Position numbers and translations under genes: made by a program
Shown: piece after piece, positions 7,156-14,248 of the stretch
How positions within the stretch are numbered: the stretch's first letter is position 1
Layout of the letters: the number at the start of each line of letters is the position of its first letter
The notes under the pieces: generated by a model
Databases searched by the model: none
What the model was told of the DNA's origin: nothing
The model's input: only the letters and a program-made list of their open reading frames with translations
Virus record (IMG/VR): IMGVR_UViG_3300038361_000118
Location: 1-20,404 of that record
Source of the DNA: a virus
Strand: one strand, 5' to 3'
DNA: 20,404 nt

Positions 7156-7455
7156 TCACTTTATCGGAAGTTTGACGGTAATAACTCCTGATCCTTCACA
7201 AGTAACGCAATCACAACCACCAAACGGGTCAGGTGACCCTAAAATATCTTTACCGCTACCGCCACAATCGTCACACTCTTCATATACATCTTCGCACCAA
7301 CGACAAGCGTATTTTTCAAACCTACGCATTTGGTCATCACAATTCAAGCATGTTGCATCATCTATACTTACACTATTCTCGCAAAAATAACATACAACAT
7401 TCATCGCTATTCGATCTGGAGGCATCCTAGTATCTTCTATATCTCTATCATTCAT
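7156..7455 (-). CDS. cysteine-rich zinc-binding protein, DnaJ-type repeats
   Basis: This 99-aa protein has twelve Cys in CxxC-type pairs: CYFC, CLNC, CRWC, CDDCGGSG and CDCVTCEGSG. The last two are CxxCxGxG modules like the zinc-binding repeats of DnaJ. The first three resemble rubredoxin or zinc-ribbon knuckles. Two or three structural zinc sites are therefore likely. There is no J domain or other catalytic part. The start has a very strong SD (AGGAAAGGAG). The gene ends in a short VITVKLPIK strand. Phage proteins of this kind have no settled function. A small chaperone-like or nucleic-acid-binding role is only a guess. Confidence 0.8.
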   Translation of the reverse strand: MNDRDIEDTRMPPDRIAMNVVCYFCENSVSIDDATCLNCDDQMRRFEKYACRWCEDVYEECDDCGGSGKDILGSPDPFGGCDCVTCEGSGVITVKLPIK

Positions 7456-7507
7456 AATCTTCTCCTTTCCTGCATTTTACACCATTTATTCTTTATTAAG
7501 GTTAAAA

Positions 7508-7774
7508 TTAGATTGGGGATTTTTCACCTATTGCACCTTTAAGAGTTTCAGGATGAGCCATTACAATATCTCCCATCTTATAAAAAGAGCTATCTGGTTT
7601 GTATTTCTTAGTAATCACCAACTCTTTCTTACAAAAAGGAGACCACTTTCTACCATACAATTTAGTAAAAAGCCTTTCTTTTATGCTCCTATTTACATAT
7701 TTTGCAGTATATCCATCTGGCACTACTAAATTGCCATCTGATACGAGTTTGAAACCTGCTACATGATTCATCAT
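7508..7774 (-). CDS. hypothetical 88-aa protein
   Basis: The start follows AAAGGAG, 6-7 nt upstream. A second Met at residue 2 is equally possible. The protein is basic in its middle (NRSIKERLFTKLYGRKWSPFCKKELVITKKYK) and ends in a hydrophobic and then polar tail. The first part has short beta-like stretches (FKLVSDGNLVVPDGYTAKYV). No known domain, signal peptide or membrane span is seen. It lies downstream of the GIY-YIG gene and upstream of the zinc protein. The strong SD and codon pattern support a real gene. Function unknown. Confidence 0.65.
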   Translation of the reverse strand: MMNHVAGFKLVSDGNLVVPDGYTAKYVNRSIKERLFTKLYGRKWSPFCKKELVITKKYKPDSSFYKMGDIVMAHPETLKGAIGEKSPI

Positions 7775-7832
7775 AATTTTCTCCTTTTCATATATCTTAT
7801 CAGAAAATACCTAGGTGCAGATTAGAATTAGA

Positions 7833-8726
7833 TTAGTATTTATCTTCACACAACCATGACTCATATCTAACAACTCTACCAACTGTAGGTTGACTAATAC
7901 CTCCACATATCTCTCCTATCTCTCTTTGCGAGTAATTTCCTGTTTTCCATAATCTACGCATCTCTCTAGCAACATCACAATTTATTTTTGAAAGAGCGTG
8001 TTCTTCTTCTCGTGGAGCAGAGTTCTTTATATTTTGTTTATGTGCGCGGGATAAAGTTTTTTCTGGATACTTTGGAACACCTCTACCTAAATCTTTGCGG
8101 ATAATCTTTCCTATCATAGCAGAAGACACTCCCCATATATCTCCAATTTCTTGTTGTGTGTAATCTCCAGACATATACAAGTTCTGTACTTCTTTATAGT
8201 CGGGTTTTGGTATAAACAACTCACGTTGTTCTGGAACACCTTTTCCTAAATCTTTCTTTACAATTCTACTAACTGTACGCCTACTCACATTATATATTTT
8301 ACTAATCTTTTTTGTAGAAAGGTTAGTATCTTTATACAAATTTTGTATCTCTAATTCTTCATCTAAGGTTAAAGCAGAAACCTTTCTTTTCATTTCTTCT
8401 GACATAATACGACCTTCTGCATGTACATCCGCATATTTAGATAAATTATAATCCTGTCCCCACTCAACTACATTATCCAAATACCATTGCTCTCTATCAT
8501 ATATAGATCCCCTATCTACCACTTCTTCTAAAATACTAAATTCAAAAGATGTTTCTCCATGAACATTCCATGAGTTCTGCAAAAGCGGATTGGGGTGAGC
8601 ATTTCTTCTAAGAAAACTTTTATGATGATTCCACCTATGTACAATATCTATACTACTCCCAATGTAAATTCTTCCATTCTCTAAGTTTACTATCTTGTAT
8701 ATTCCAGACACATTATTCATATCCAT
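7833..8726 (-). CDS. GIY-YIG homing-type endonuclease with three HTH repeats
   Basis: This is a 297-aa modular nuclease. Residues 7-95 form a GIY-YIG domain: Gly8-Ile-Tyr10, Tyr21-Ile-Gly23, Arg31, a candidate catalytic Glu near 79 and Asn94. A short linker (MSEEMKRKVS) resembles nuclease-associated modules. Three helix-turn-helix repeats follow, at about 130-168, 182-217 and 258-290. Each has the pattern LY/LW...Q/K-E/K-I...V/IS...IG/VSRIVRK, and the first two share KDLGKGVP/KDLGRGVP. These should bind DNA in a row, as in phage homing endonucleases such as I-TevI or the Seg enzymes. The gene is free-standing behind the capsid gene. The first ATG has only GGA nearby, and Met3 is an alternative start. 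A structured leader precedes it. Confidence 0.9.
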   Translation of the reverse strand: MDMNNVSGIYKIVNLENGRIYIGSSIDIVHRWNHHKSFLRRNAHPNPLLQNSWNVHGETSFEFSILEEVVDRGSIYDREQWYLDNVVEWGQDYNLSKYADVHAEGRIMSEEMKRKVSALTLDEELEIQNLYKDTNLSTKKISKIYNVSRRTVSRIVKKDLGKGVPEQRELFIPKPDYKEVQNLYMSGDYTQQEIGDIWGVSSAMIGKIIRKDLGRGVPKYPEKTLSRAHKQNIKNSAPREEEHALSKINCDVAREMRRLWKTGNYSQREIGEICGGISQPTVGRVVRYESWLCEDKY

Positions 8727-8731
8727 TCCAA

Positions 8732-8820
8732 AACAAATAGCGGCTAATGAAATTCGAGTGTTTGCTTATGACACAAGTTCACTAACCGCTATTTGTTCTC
8801 GAAGTCTTATGTCATAAGCA
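8732..8820 (-). ncRNA. candidate structured RNA leader with three interleaved helices
   Basis: The minus-strand RNA contains three complementary pairs in the order a b c a' b' c'. P1: 8820-8806 with 8777-8763, 15 bp, one G-U. P2: 8803-8798 with 8758-8753, 6 bp. P3: 8797-8782 with 8747-8732, 16 bp, two terminal-side G-U. Linkers are AC, none, UGAA, AACA and UUUCA. All 37 positions pair, and the three that are not Watson-Crick are all G-U in this strand but A-C in the other. That favours action as minus-strand RNA. All pairs cross one another, so it is a pseudoknot, not a nested hairpin. A promoter places +1 at or next to the first base of P1. P3 ends 5 nt before the nuclease start. Function and family unknown. 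Confidence 0.7.
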
Positions 8821-8825
8821 TAAAG

Positions 8826-8854
8826 AGTATACCATTAAAATAAAAAGAGTGCAA
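8826..8854 (-). promoter_or_regulatory. promoter for the structured RNA and GIY-YIG gene
   Basis: The -10 is TATACT (8831-8826), preceded by TGG, giving the extended -10 TGGTATACT. A weak -35 (TTGCAC, 8854-8849) sits exactly 17 bp upstream and lies inside the terminator stem of the capsid gene. The predicted start is 8819-8821, the first base or so of helix P1. Confidence 0.65.
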
Positions 8855-8871
8855 GAAATTCTTGCACTCTT
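8837..8871 (-). terminator. intrinsic terminator of the capsid transcript
   Basis: A perfect 13-bp inverted repeat (8845-8857 with 8859-8871) is followed on the minus strand by TTTATTTT, continuing a T-run that begins in the stem. It lies about 25 nt after the capsid stop codon. This is the clearest intrinsic terminator in the window. Confidence 0.9.
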
Positions 8872-8895
8872 AATCTAAATCGGACTAATCTTATC

Positions 8896-10083
8896 TTAAT
8901 CGTTCGATAAGTGGACTACTGGACAGGTTGATACCGATCTCCCACTGAACAAGCTCGTATATTTACCATGAGCGCATCGAGCTTTGGCAACTAGGACAGT
9001 TTTCTTCCAAATCTGGAACGCAATTGCAGTACATCCAGGAGCTAAGTCCTTGAAAGCCAATGGGATTTGAGTCTTACGGAATATCAAAGGTTCTCCGTTG
9101 TGGCTCATACGCAGAGCGTAAAGGCTGGATTGGAATGTAGTTGCACTTGAAGCTGTGCGAGTAAAGTTACTATCCGCAACAACCATGAGCGTACCGATGC
9201 CAGTATTGACTTCACCTGCGAAGTTGTAACCAGGAACGATGCGACTTCCGTCATTGTGATTTACAAGTTGCGAACCTTGATAACCAAGTTGGAAATATGC
9301 GCTCATCATTTCTTGGATGGCAGTGGGATGACCGAAAACTGCGGTAGGTTTAGCACAACCTTCTGCTAAGAAACGGTCAAAGTTTGCACCAGAGAACGTG
9401 CCAGATGCCTCACTCGAAGCGTTTGTATGTGAGCCATTGCCAGAGGTGATGAGAGTTTCAATGCCATCATATTCGAGAGCGTTAGAGCTTGCGTTACCAC
9501 GAACTAAGAGGCGATCTTCGCCATTCAGTACGAGGGTTGCCATCAAAGCCATTTCTTTTGCTTTCAAATTAGCAACTGCCTGATTAGCTAACGTATTTAC
9601 ACCAGCAACACCAGGAAGTCCTTGACCAGCAGGCATAGGCCCGTTCAAACTATCAATACCTACACCAAAACCGCCTTGCGACATGCCTGCTACAGCAGCA
9701 GAGTGCATGATGTCAGAAAGGGTTAGAGATTTGTAAGCGCCAATGTTTTTTAGTGTGGCAGTAACATTATCACCATCATGCTCATAATTTTCAGGGCATG
9801 CTCCATCCGCAAATGAAACATAAGATGAACCAGAGACAAAAGCAAGTTCATCCATCTCTCGATAAGTAAATGCTTTCAGTCCAGTGCTTTCATCTGGAAT
9901 AGCCCGAAGCAAATTTACTTCTTCGCACATAGCGAGTAGTTCAGTCGTGTCTAAGGGGGTAGGGTATTGTGCAGCAAAATCATCAGGAGTAGAAACTCCA
10001 GGGAGTACAGGGTCTGTTGCTTTTGAAACAAATCCCTGTTCTGCTACTTGGTCTTGACCAAGATTTAATACTAATTCAGGCAT
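8896..10083 (-). CDS. major capsid protein, HK97-fold type
   Basis: This 395-aa protein follows the protease/scaffold gene, the usual capsid position. It is Ala/Gly/Ser-rich, with long stretches typical of HK97-fold capsids: a middle region of helix plus loop (NTLANQAVANLKAKEMALMATLVLNG), a Gly/Ser/Asn-rich loop near residues 200-235, and a C-terminal domain with GTLMVVADSNF and PLIFRKTQIPLAF. The role would be the icosahedral head shell. The SD is the best in the window (AGAAGGAGG, 10089-10097), and the gene has its own promoter and terminator, as expected for the most abundant protein. Base composition is visibly richer in G and C than its neighbours. The call rests on position and character, since capsid sequences diverge quickly. 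Confidence 0.85.
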   Translation of the reverse strand: MPELVLNLGQDQVAEQGFVSKATDPVLPGVSTPDDFAAQYPTPLDTTELLAMCEEVNLLRAIPDESTGLKAFTYREMDELAFVSGSSYVSFADGACPENYEHDGDNVTATLKNIGAYKSLTLSDIMHSAAVAGMSQGGFGVGIDSLNGPMPAGQGLPGVAGVNTLANQAVANLKAKEMALMATLVLNGEDRLLVRGNASSNALEYDGIETLITSGNGSHTNASSEASGTFSGANFDRFLAEGCAKPTAVFGHPTAIQEMMSAYFQLGYQGSQLVNHNDGSRIVPGYNFAGEVNTGIGTLMVVADSNFTRTASSATTFQSSLYALRMSHNGEPLIFRKTQIPLAFKDLAPGCTAIAFQIWKKTVLVAKARCAHGKYTSLFSGRSVSTCPVVHLSND

Positions 10084-10158
10084 TATAGCCTCCTTCTAAT
10101 TCAATAGGTTTCCCACGCCGCCGAAGAAGGCTTAACCGTAGTTGTTGGTTATAGTTTT

Positions 10159-10187
10159 ATTCTACAACCTTGATTACATTATGTAAA
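10159..10187 (-). promoter_or_regulatory. sigma70-like promoter of the capsid gene
   Basis: The -35 TTTACA (10187-10182) and -10 TAGAAT (10164-10159) each match five of six consensus bases, with an exact 17-bp spacer. It begins just beyond the protease stop codon. The transcript would carry a leader of about 70 nt, with a small TAACC/GGTTA hairpin (10133-10151) and the strong capsid SD. Confidence 0.75.
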
Positions 10188-10194
10188 GTATAAC

Positions 10195-11712
10195 TTATCC
10201 CAATCCTGCAAGTCTCTCAATTTGAGATAATTGTTTTTGTCCCTGCTCAGTGATATTACTTCGCTTTACTTCAATGCTTCGAGGAGCGGGAACATCATCA
10301 GTAAGTGCTGGAGCTACAGATTGTGCAGTAAGTCCACTTAACTCTTTCACTAGCTGCGAAACGATTTCTTGTTTCAAAGTAGGAATAAGTTCTTGCATAG
10401 TAGATTTGATGACACCTGCAACGTCAGCTAATGCGCCTTGGGGGGCTACTTTAGACTTCACAACTTCTCCAAGCTCATTGAACATAGGCTGAATTTCTTT
10501 CAATGCTTCTTCGCCATAAATACCTTTTTCAGCAAGTTCAGCAAGTTTGTCTTCTAAGATTTTGGCAAATTCTACTACTTCTGATTTTGGAGTAACTTCT
10601 TCTTCGGGAACAACTTCTACTTTCTTAGCGGGAACTGCTTCCGCTTCAACTGATTTTCCGTCTTTCATAATTACCTCATCATTTACAGATTTCTCTGTAC
10701 TAATTTCTTCATCAAATTCAATTCTCCATCCATCATCTCCAGCTTCACTCTTCACAGAAATATACCCAATTTCAACTCTTTCCCATGCAGAACGCTTATC
10801 GAATGAAAAACCTTTATCACCATCACTGTATCCTACTCTGTATAAAGTTCCAGATTCGGACACAATAACGCTGTTTTCTGTAACAGTACGCACATACATT
10901 GGAGGACTGAATTCATCATAAAAACTTCCTCGAACAGACCATGCGTAATCTTCTAAATCTTTTTCAGACTTCACAACCAAAATATCTTCAACTACTTGAG
11001 ACTTCTGCTCAAGTTCGATGTCACTTCCTATAATGCTCTCTGCATCATCTTTCTTAGTCATAATATCACTTGATTTCATTTCGATCTCCACATCAGTTCT
11101 AGGATGAGCAGGAACACGAGTAAATGCTTTGTGTACCAAATGTCCTTTCAAATAAACTTTGTTCTCTACACATTTAGTACACAGTTCACATTTATCTTCT
11201 AACGATTTTCTAGTGAACACAAAATCGTCACCATCTTTGATTTCATGCTTATGTTCTAAGTCAATAAATCCAATAGACACTCTAACTGGATTTTCAAAGT
11301 CTTTTTCTTCTGCATACAAATCATTGTACACAGATTTCCAAATTCTATTGCCCAAATCATTATCATAAAGAACGTCTACTGATTTTAGTTTCTCCCCATC
11401 AAGATATAACTTTTCTTGTTCACCAGGAAGCTCATCAAAAGCGTCCGACTTATAGTGAGCAACAGATAGATAGGGTTTACCACCTTGCCACTTCTCTTCG
11501 TGAACAACAGTGTCAAATGGTTCTGGTACAGGAAGATTGTCATCACTTCTCTGAATGAAATCTTCAAAAAGTTCTACGGACATTTTCTCCCCGTAAACAT
11601 CCTCTCCAGTATCAGAATTTACCATGCGCAAGCGCATAGTCCCATCTGCTTTCTCACGAGAAGCCTTTACAATAATCATATCAACGCTAGAAATAGGTTG
11701 AACTTCGTCCAT
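10195..11712 (-). CDS. prohead protease fused to a scaffold-like C-terminus
   Basis: This is a 505-aa protein. The first 215 residues look like a prohead serine protease: a central beta region, NPVRVSIGF with candidate nucleophile Ser146, candidate His86, and VHKAFTRVPAHPRTDVE (193-209), equivalent to the EvSlV-PAnp segment of family S78. A CELCTKC patch (175-181) is an unusual insert that could bind metal. A small domain follows (about 255-325, YVRTVTENSVIVSESGTLYRV). Then comes an acidic Glu/Lys-rich, probably helical tail of about 160 residues with KILEDKLAELAEKG, as in scaffolding proteins. The family role is assembly of the head, then digestion of the scaffold. A GGAG SD precedes the ATG. 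Protease identity is good but not certain. Confidence 0.75.
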   Translation of the reverse strand: MDEVQPISSVDMIIVKASREKADGTMRLRMVNSDTGEDVYGEKMSVELFEDFIQRSDDNLPVPEPFDTVVHEEKWQGGKPYLSVAHYKSDAFDELPGEQEKLYLDGEKLKSVDVLYDNDLGNRIWKSVYNDLYAEEKDFENPVRVSIGFIDLEHKHEIKDGDDFVFTRKSLEDKCELCTKCVENKVYLKGHLVHKAFTRVPAHPRTDVEIEMKSSDIMTKKDDAESIIGSDIELEQKSQVVEDILVVKSEKDLEDYAWSVRGSFYDEFSPPMYVRTVTENSVIVSESGTLYRVGYSDGDKGFSFDKRSAWERVEIGYISVKSEAGDDGWRIEFDEEISTEKSVNDEVIMKDGKSVEAEAVPAKKVEVVPEEEVTPKSEVVEFAKILEDKLAELAEKGIYGEEALKEIQPMFNELGEVVKSKVAPQGALADVAGVIKSTMQELIPTLKQEIVSQLVKELSGLTAQSVAPALTDDVPAPRSIEVKRSNITEQGQKQLSQIERLAGLG

Positions 11713-11714
11713 AT

Positions 11715-12020
11715 TTACTCCAAAATTGTTACATTTAAGTAACGCTCTCTAAAACCAATTTCAAAAATATAAACCATCCAGCTAGTTATAGCTCCAGTGA
11801 AAAACTCACTTACAAAAGGAACGTAACCAACTCCTAACTCATAAAATACGGTAGACAATAAATCTACTCTAAAGATAGCTGCGAGTATGGAAAATATCCA
11901 TACTCCAGAGCAAAGAGAACAATTTTGCCATTCGTTCAGAAATTGTGGAAGGGGAAACTTCTGAACTAGATAAATTGTTAATCTTCCAAATAACACTACT
12001 AACAAAAACCATTTAAGCAT
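11715..12020 (-). CDS. membrane protein, DUF1360-like
   Basis: This 101-aa protein has hydrophobic stretches at about residues 3-19, 38-50, 55-70 and 74-90. The core NCSLCSGVWIFSILAAIF, with a CxxC next to a GxW, is the signature I associate with DUF1360-type small phage and sporulation membrane proteins. Its function is unknown. It overlaps the upstream 86-aa gene by 8 nt and is followed closely by the protease gene, so it is co-transcribed with the head genes. A holin-like role is possible but not shown. Confidence 0.7.
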   Translation of the reverse strand: MLKWFLLVVLFGRLTIYLVQKFPLPQFLNEWQNCSLCSGVWIFSILAAIFRVDLLSTVFYELGVGYVPFVSEFFTGAITSWMVYIFEIGFRERYLNVTILE

Positions 12021-12273
12021 CTTTCTTAGGTCTACCTACTTTCTTTGCTACGACTTTAGGTTTTGATGCTTCATTTACCCATTCATATTTTGCCATATGA
12101 ATAAAGAAGAAATCCACATTTACACCTGCATCATTATGACGCATACCGCCATAAGTCTGTCCCATTACTTCCCATCCATTCTTTTGTAACTCTTGAACTT
12201 GCTTACGAAAGCTCTCATACTGAGTAGGATATTGTAAAGGAACTGTTTGCCAACCGATCTGTTTCTTAATCAT
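12013..12273 (-). CDS. hypothetical protein with basic GRPKK tail
   Basis: This 86-aa protein has a mixed alpha/beta pattern. KQVQELQKNGWEVMGQTYGGMR resembles the small DUF4177-like fold, in which a helix is followed by NGWE and a strand. VDFFFIHMAKYEWV supplies the last strand. The C-terminus is basic and ends KKVGRPKKDA, with the GRPKK core of an AT-hook-like DNA-binding tail. A GAGAGGTG SD precedes the ATG. It is encoded between portal and the membrane protein. No function can be assigned. Confidence 0.7.
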   Translation of the reverse strand: MIKKQIGWQTVPLQYPTQYESFRKQVQELQKNGWEVMGQTYGGMRHNDAGVNVDFFFIHMAKYEWVNEASKPKVVAKKVGRPKKDA

Positions 12274-12286
12274 AACTAAACACCTC

Positions 12287-14221
12287 TCATTTGAATCTTC
12301 CTAAAAGACTTTTTGCTTCTAGGTTTATATAAGCCGAAACAAAACTATCAAAATCTCCATATAAGGCTTTATGGACATCTTTTACTATATTATCGTAATT
12401 TGTTTCTATATCAGTGTCAACACCGTTTTCTGTTAGTAAAATGTCTTTCAGAAGATAAATGGTAGACTTTCCTATAAATTCCTTTGCTCCATCATTTAAA
12501 CTACTTTTAAATTCCTCAGCAACCGTATCCCAATCTACACCATGTAATTTTCCTTTCATGTCATCAGACATATTCTTTGTAGCTAATCTCTCAAGTTCTT
12601 CTGGTAAGGAGTTAGAGAAACTTAGCTTCATCCACTTTTTACCTTTCCAAACTGATTTTATAACTTCAATCAATTCTAAAGAATCAATATCTCCAAACAG
12701 AGAAGTATCTACCATAGAACGAACCAAATAAATCTCATCTTCTGAAAGCTGTTTCTTTGCTTTAATAATAGACTCTCCAGCAGGTTTTACAATATCAGTA
12801 ACGAAGCCTTTCACGTATCTTTCAAAATCTTTTGACTTATTTACAGAGATAGCAGATAAACGTACTTGCCCTTGTCCACCAGATGCTACACTTTCAGAAC
12901 TTCCAAGAGAGCCAGGTCGTTCTGGAGACTTATTTGTATCTTCCTCTGGTTCAACGCCTTCTGGAATAGCTTCTTGAAAATCTTTACTCATCAGCCCATC
13001 TTGTAGCATTTGTAATCGCATTTCTTCGCGGGAGAATAGCCCCATCTCATACATTGGCTTGAAAGCTGTAACAGTAGCCAATCTTGCCTTACCCATTGCC
13101 ATATTTACTTCATCGTCAGGGTCAATGATGTTGAACTGTAATGTGTCAGGAAGAAAGTTCTCTATAAAACGTTTTATTGCTTTCTTTGCTCTAGCAATAC
13201 CGCTTCGCTTAGTTCTACGCTCTTGGCGTATAGAACCTGCTAAAGTTTCTCCAGAAGCAGACGTAGTTTGTAACCCTATATCAGAGAGAGATAATCCATA
13301 AGCAGCAGTTACTATGGCTGCATATTTCAAAGTAATCCTGTCATACATGATGTCATTCGGTACTTTACCAAAAGGAATAAATTTTACATCGGTAGTATGC
13401 TCATAAAGAATAGGAATAGCAAATGAGCTAGGGTCTCCTGCTTGAAAAGCTCTAAACGCTTTCGCCCAATCGTATGCACTATCCTTTTCCATATCTCCTA
13501 AATCTAAAAGACCTGCTGGAGGAGTGTCTAGCAATAAATTGGAATAATATTGATCACCTCTACGCAACATCTCTAAAGCAAAATACACTTTTTCAGGAGG
13601 AGCCATTCCCCAACCATCCCTAAGAATATCATTTCTAGGAGTCATATACACACGAGACATGGCATAAGCGGGGAACTTAGCAGAATGACCATTATAGTAC
13701 TGAACTACGGGGAATTCTCTGTTTAGAGTGGGATACAAGGTTGCTCCATCAATCGGCTTTACCCAAACAACTCTACCATTTGAACTGTCTTTCTTTCTTC
13801 CAATTTCTGCTCCTGCACCAAAAGGAATGTCCAGGAAATCAGACAAAATTCGTTCAACTAATCCTTCATATCCAAAATCATAATAATAGCCTCCCTTATC
13901 AATAAGTTTGGAGTAATATTTAACCACTGATTTTAGCTCGTCACGTTTTTCACTGTCCCTAGCAGTAACAGACCAATCAAATCCAATAACTGTGGATAAA
14001 AGAGATTCTTTACAATCTACAGCAATTGGCTGTAGCATAACAAACTTACGCCACATTTCAGCACTAACCGCATCAGGTCTAGCCCAAGGCGTAGTAAATC
14101 TGGTGAAGAATATATCATCAGTATTTATAGAACGCTGACCAGACTCCTTTGAAGGTTCAGGAACTTCTGGAATTGGAGTTAATGTATTTTGTGAACTAGG
14201 AAATCCCAGTGTTTTTGTCAT
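12287..14221 (-). CDS. portal protein
   Basis: This 644-aa protein lies between terminase and the protease/capsid genes. Portal proteins form the dodecameric ring at the head vertex through which DNA passes. The sequence fits a DUF935-like/Mu gp29-type portal: an N-terminal WRKFVMLQPIAVDCKESLLS, a central YQ-rich alpha/beta stretch, YAAIVTAAYGLSLSDIGLQTTSASGETLAGS (about residues 310-340) as the characteristic portal segment, and then IDPDDEVNMAMGKARLATVTAFKPMYEMGLFSREEMR. After residue 430 there is a Gly/Ser linker and a helical C-terminal tail of about 200 residues that I do not recognise. It could be a fused minor head domain. The SD is AAAGGA. Confidence 0.85.
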   Translation of the reverse strand: MTKTLGFPSSQNTLTPIPEVPEPSKESGQRSINTDDIFFTRFTTPWARPDAVSAEMWRKFVMLQPIAVDCKESLLSTVIGFDWSVTARDSEKRDELKSVVKYYSKLIDKGGYYYDFGYEGLVERILSDFLDIPFGAGAEIGRKKDSSNGRVVWVKPIDGATLYPTLNREFPVVQYYNGHSAKFPAYAMSRVYMTPRNDILRDGWGMAPPEKVYFALEMLRRGDQYYSNLLLDTPPAGLLDLGDMEKDSAYDWAKAFRAFQAGDPSSFAIPILYEHTTDVKFIPFGKVPNDIMYDRITLKYAAIVTAAYGLSLSDIGLQTTSASGETLAGSIRQERRTKRSGIARAKKAIKRFIENFLPDTLQFNIIDPDDEVNMAMGKARLATVTAFKPMYEMGLFSREEMRLQMLQDGLMSKDFQEAIPEGVEPEEDTNKSPERPGSLGSSESVASGGQGQVRLSAISVNKSKDFERYVKGFVTDIVKPAGESIIKAKKQLSEDEIYLVRSMVDTSLFGDIDSLELIEVIKSVWKGKKWMKLSFSNSLPEELERLATKNMSDDMKGKLHGVDWDTVAEEFKSSLNDGAKEFIGKSTIYLLKDILLTENGVDTDIETNYDNIVKDVHKALYGDFDSFVSAYINLEAKSLLGRFK

Positions 14222-14248
14222 AAATAAATCCTTTTATTTTGCAATAGC

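Noticed and set aside
7805-7832. Short CTAAT repeats after the nuclease stop codon
   Set aside because: Only about three imperfect units in AT-rich spacer, too short to support a functional repeat.
8806-8820. Simple short hairpin CTTATG/CATAAG as the sole explanation of the leader repeats
   Set aside because: It has only a one-base loop and leaves the long P1 and P3 complementarities, with their G-U pattern, unexplained.
10250-10921. Plus-strand Ser/Thr-rich frames
   Set aside because: They are mirror images of the Glu/Lys-rich scaffold tail on the minus strand. The low-complexity content is what the opposite strand of such a tail gives.
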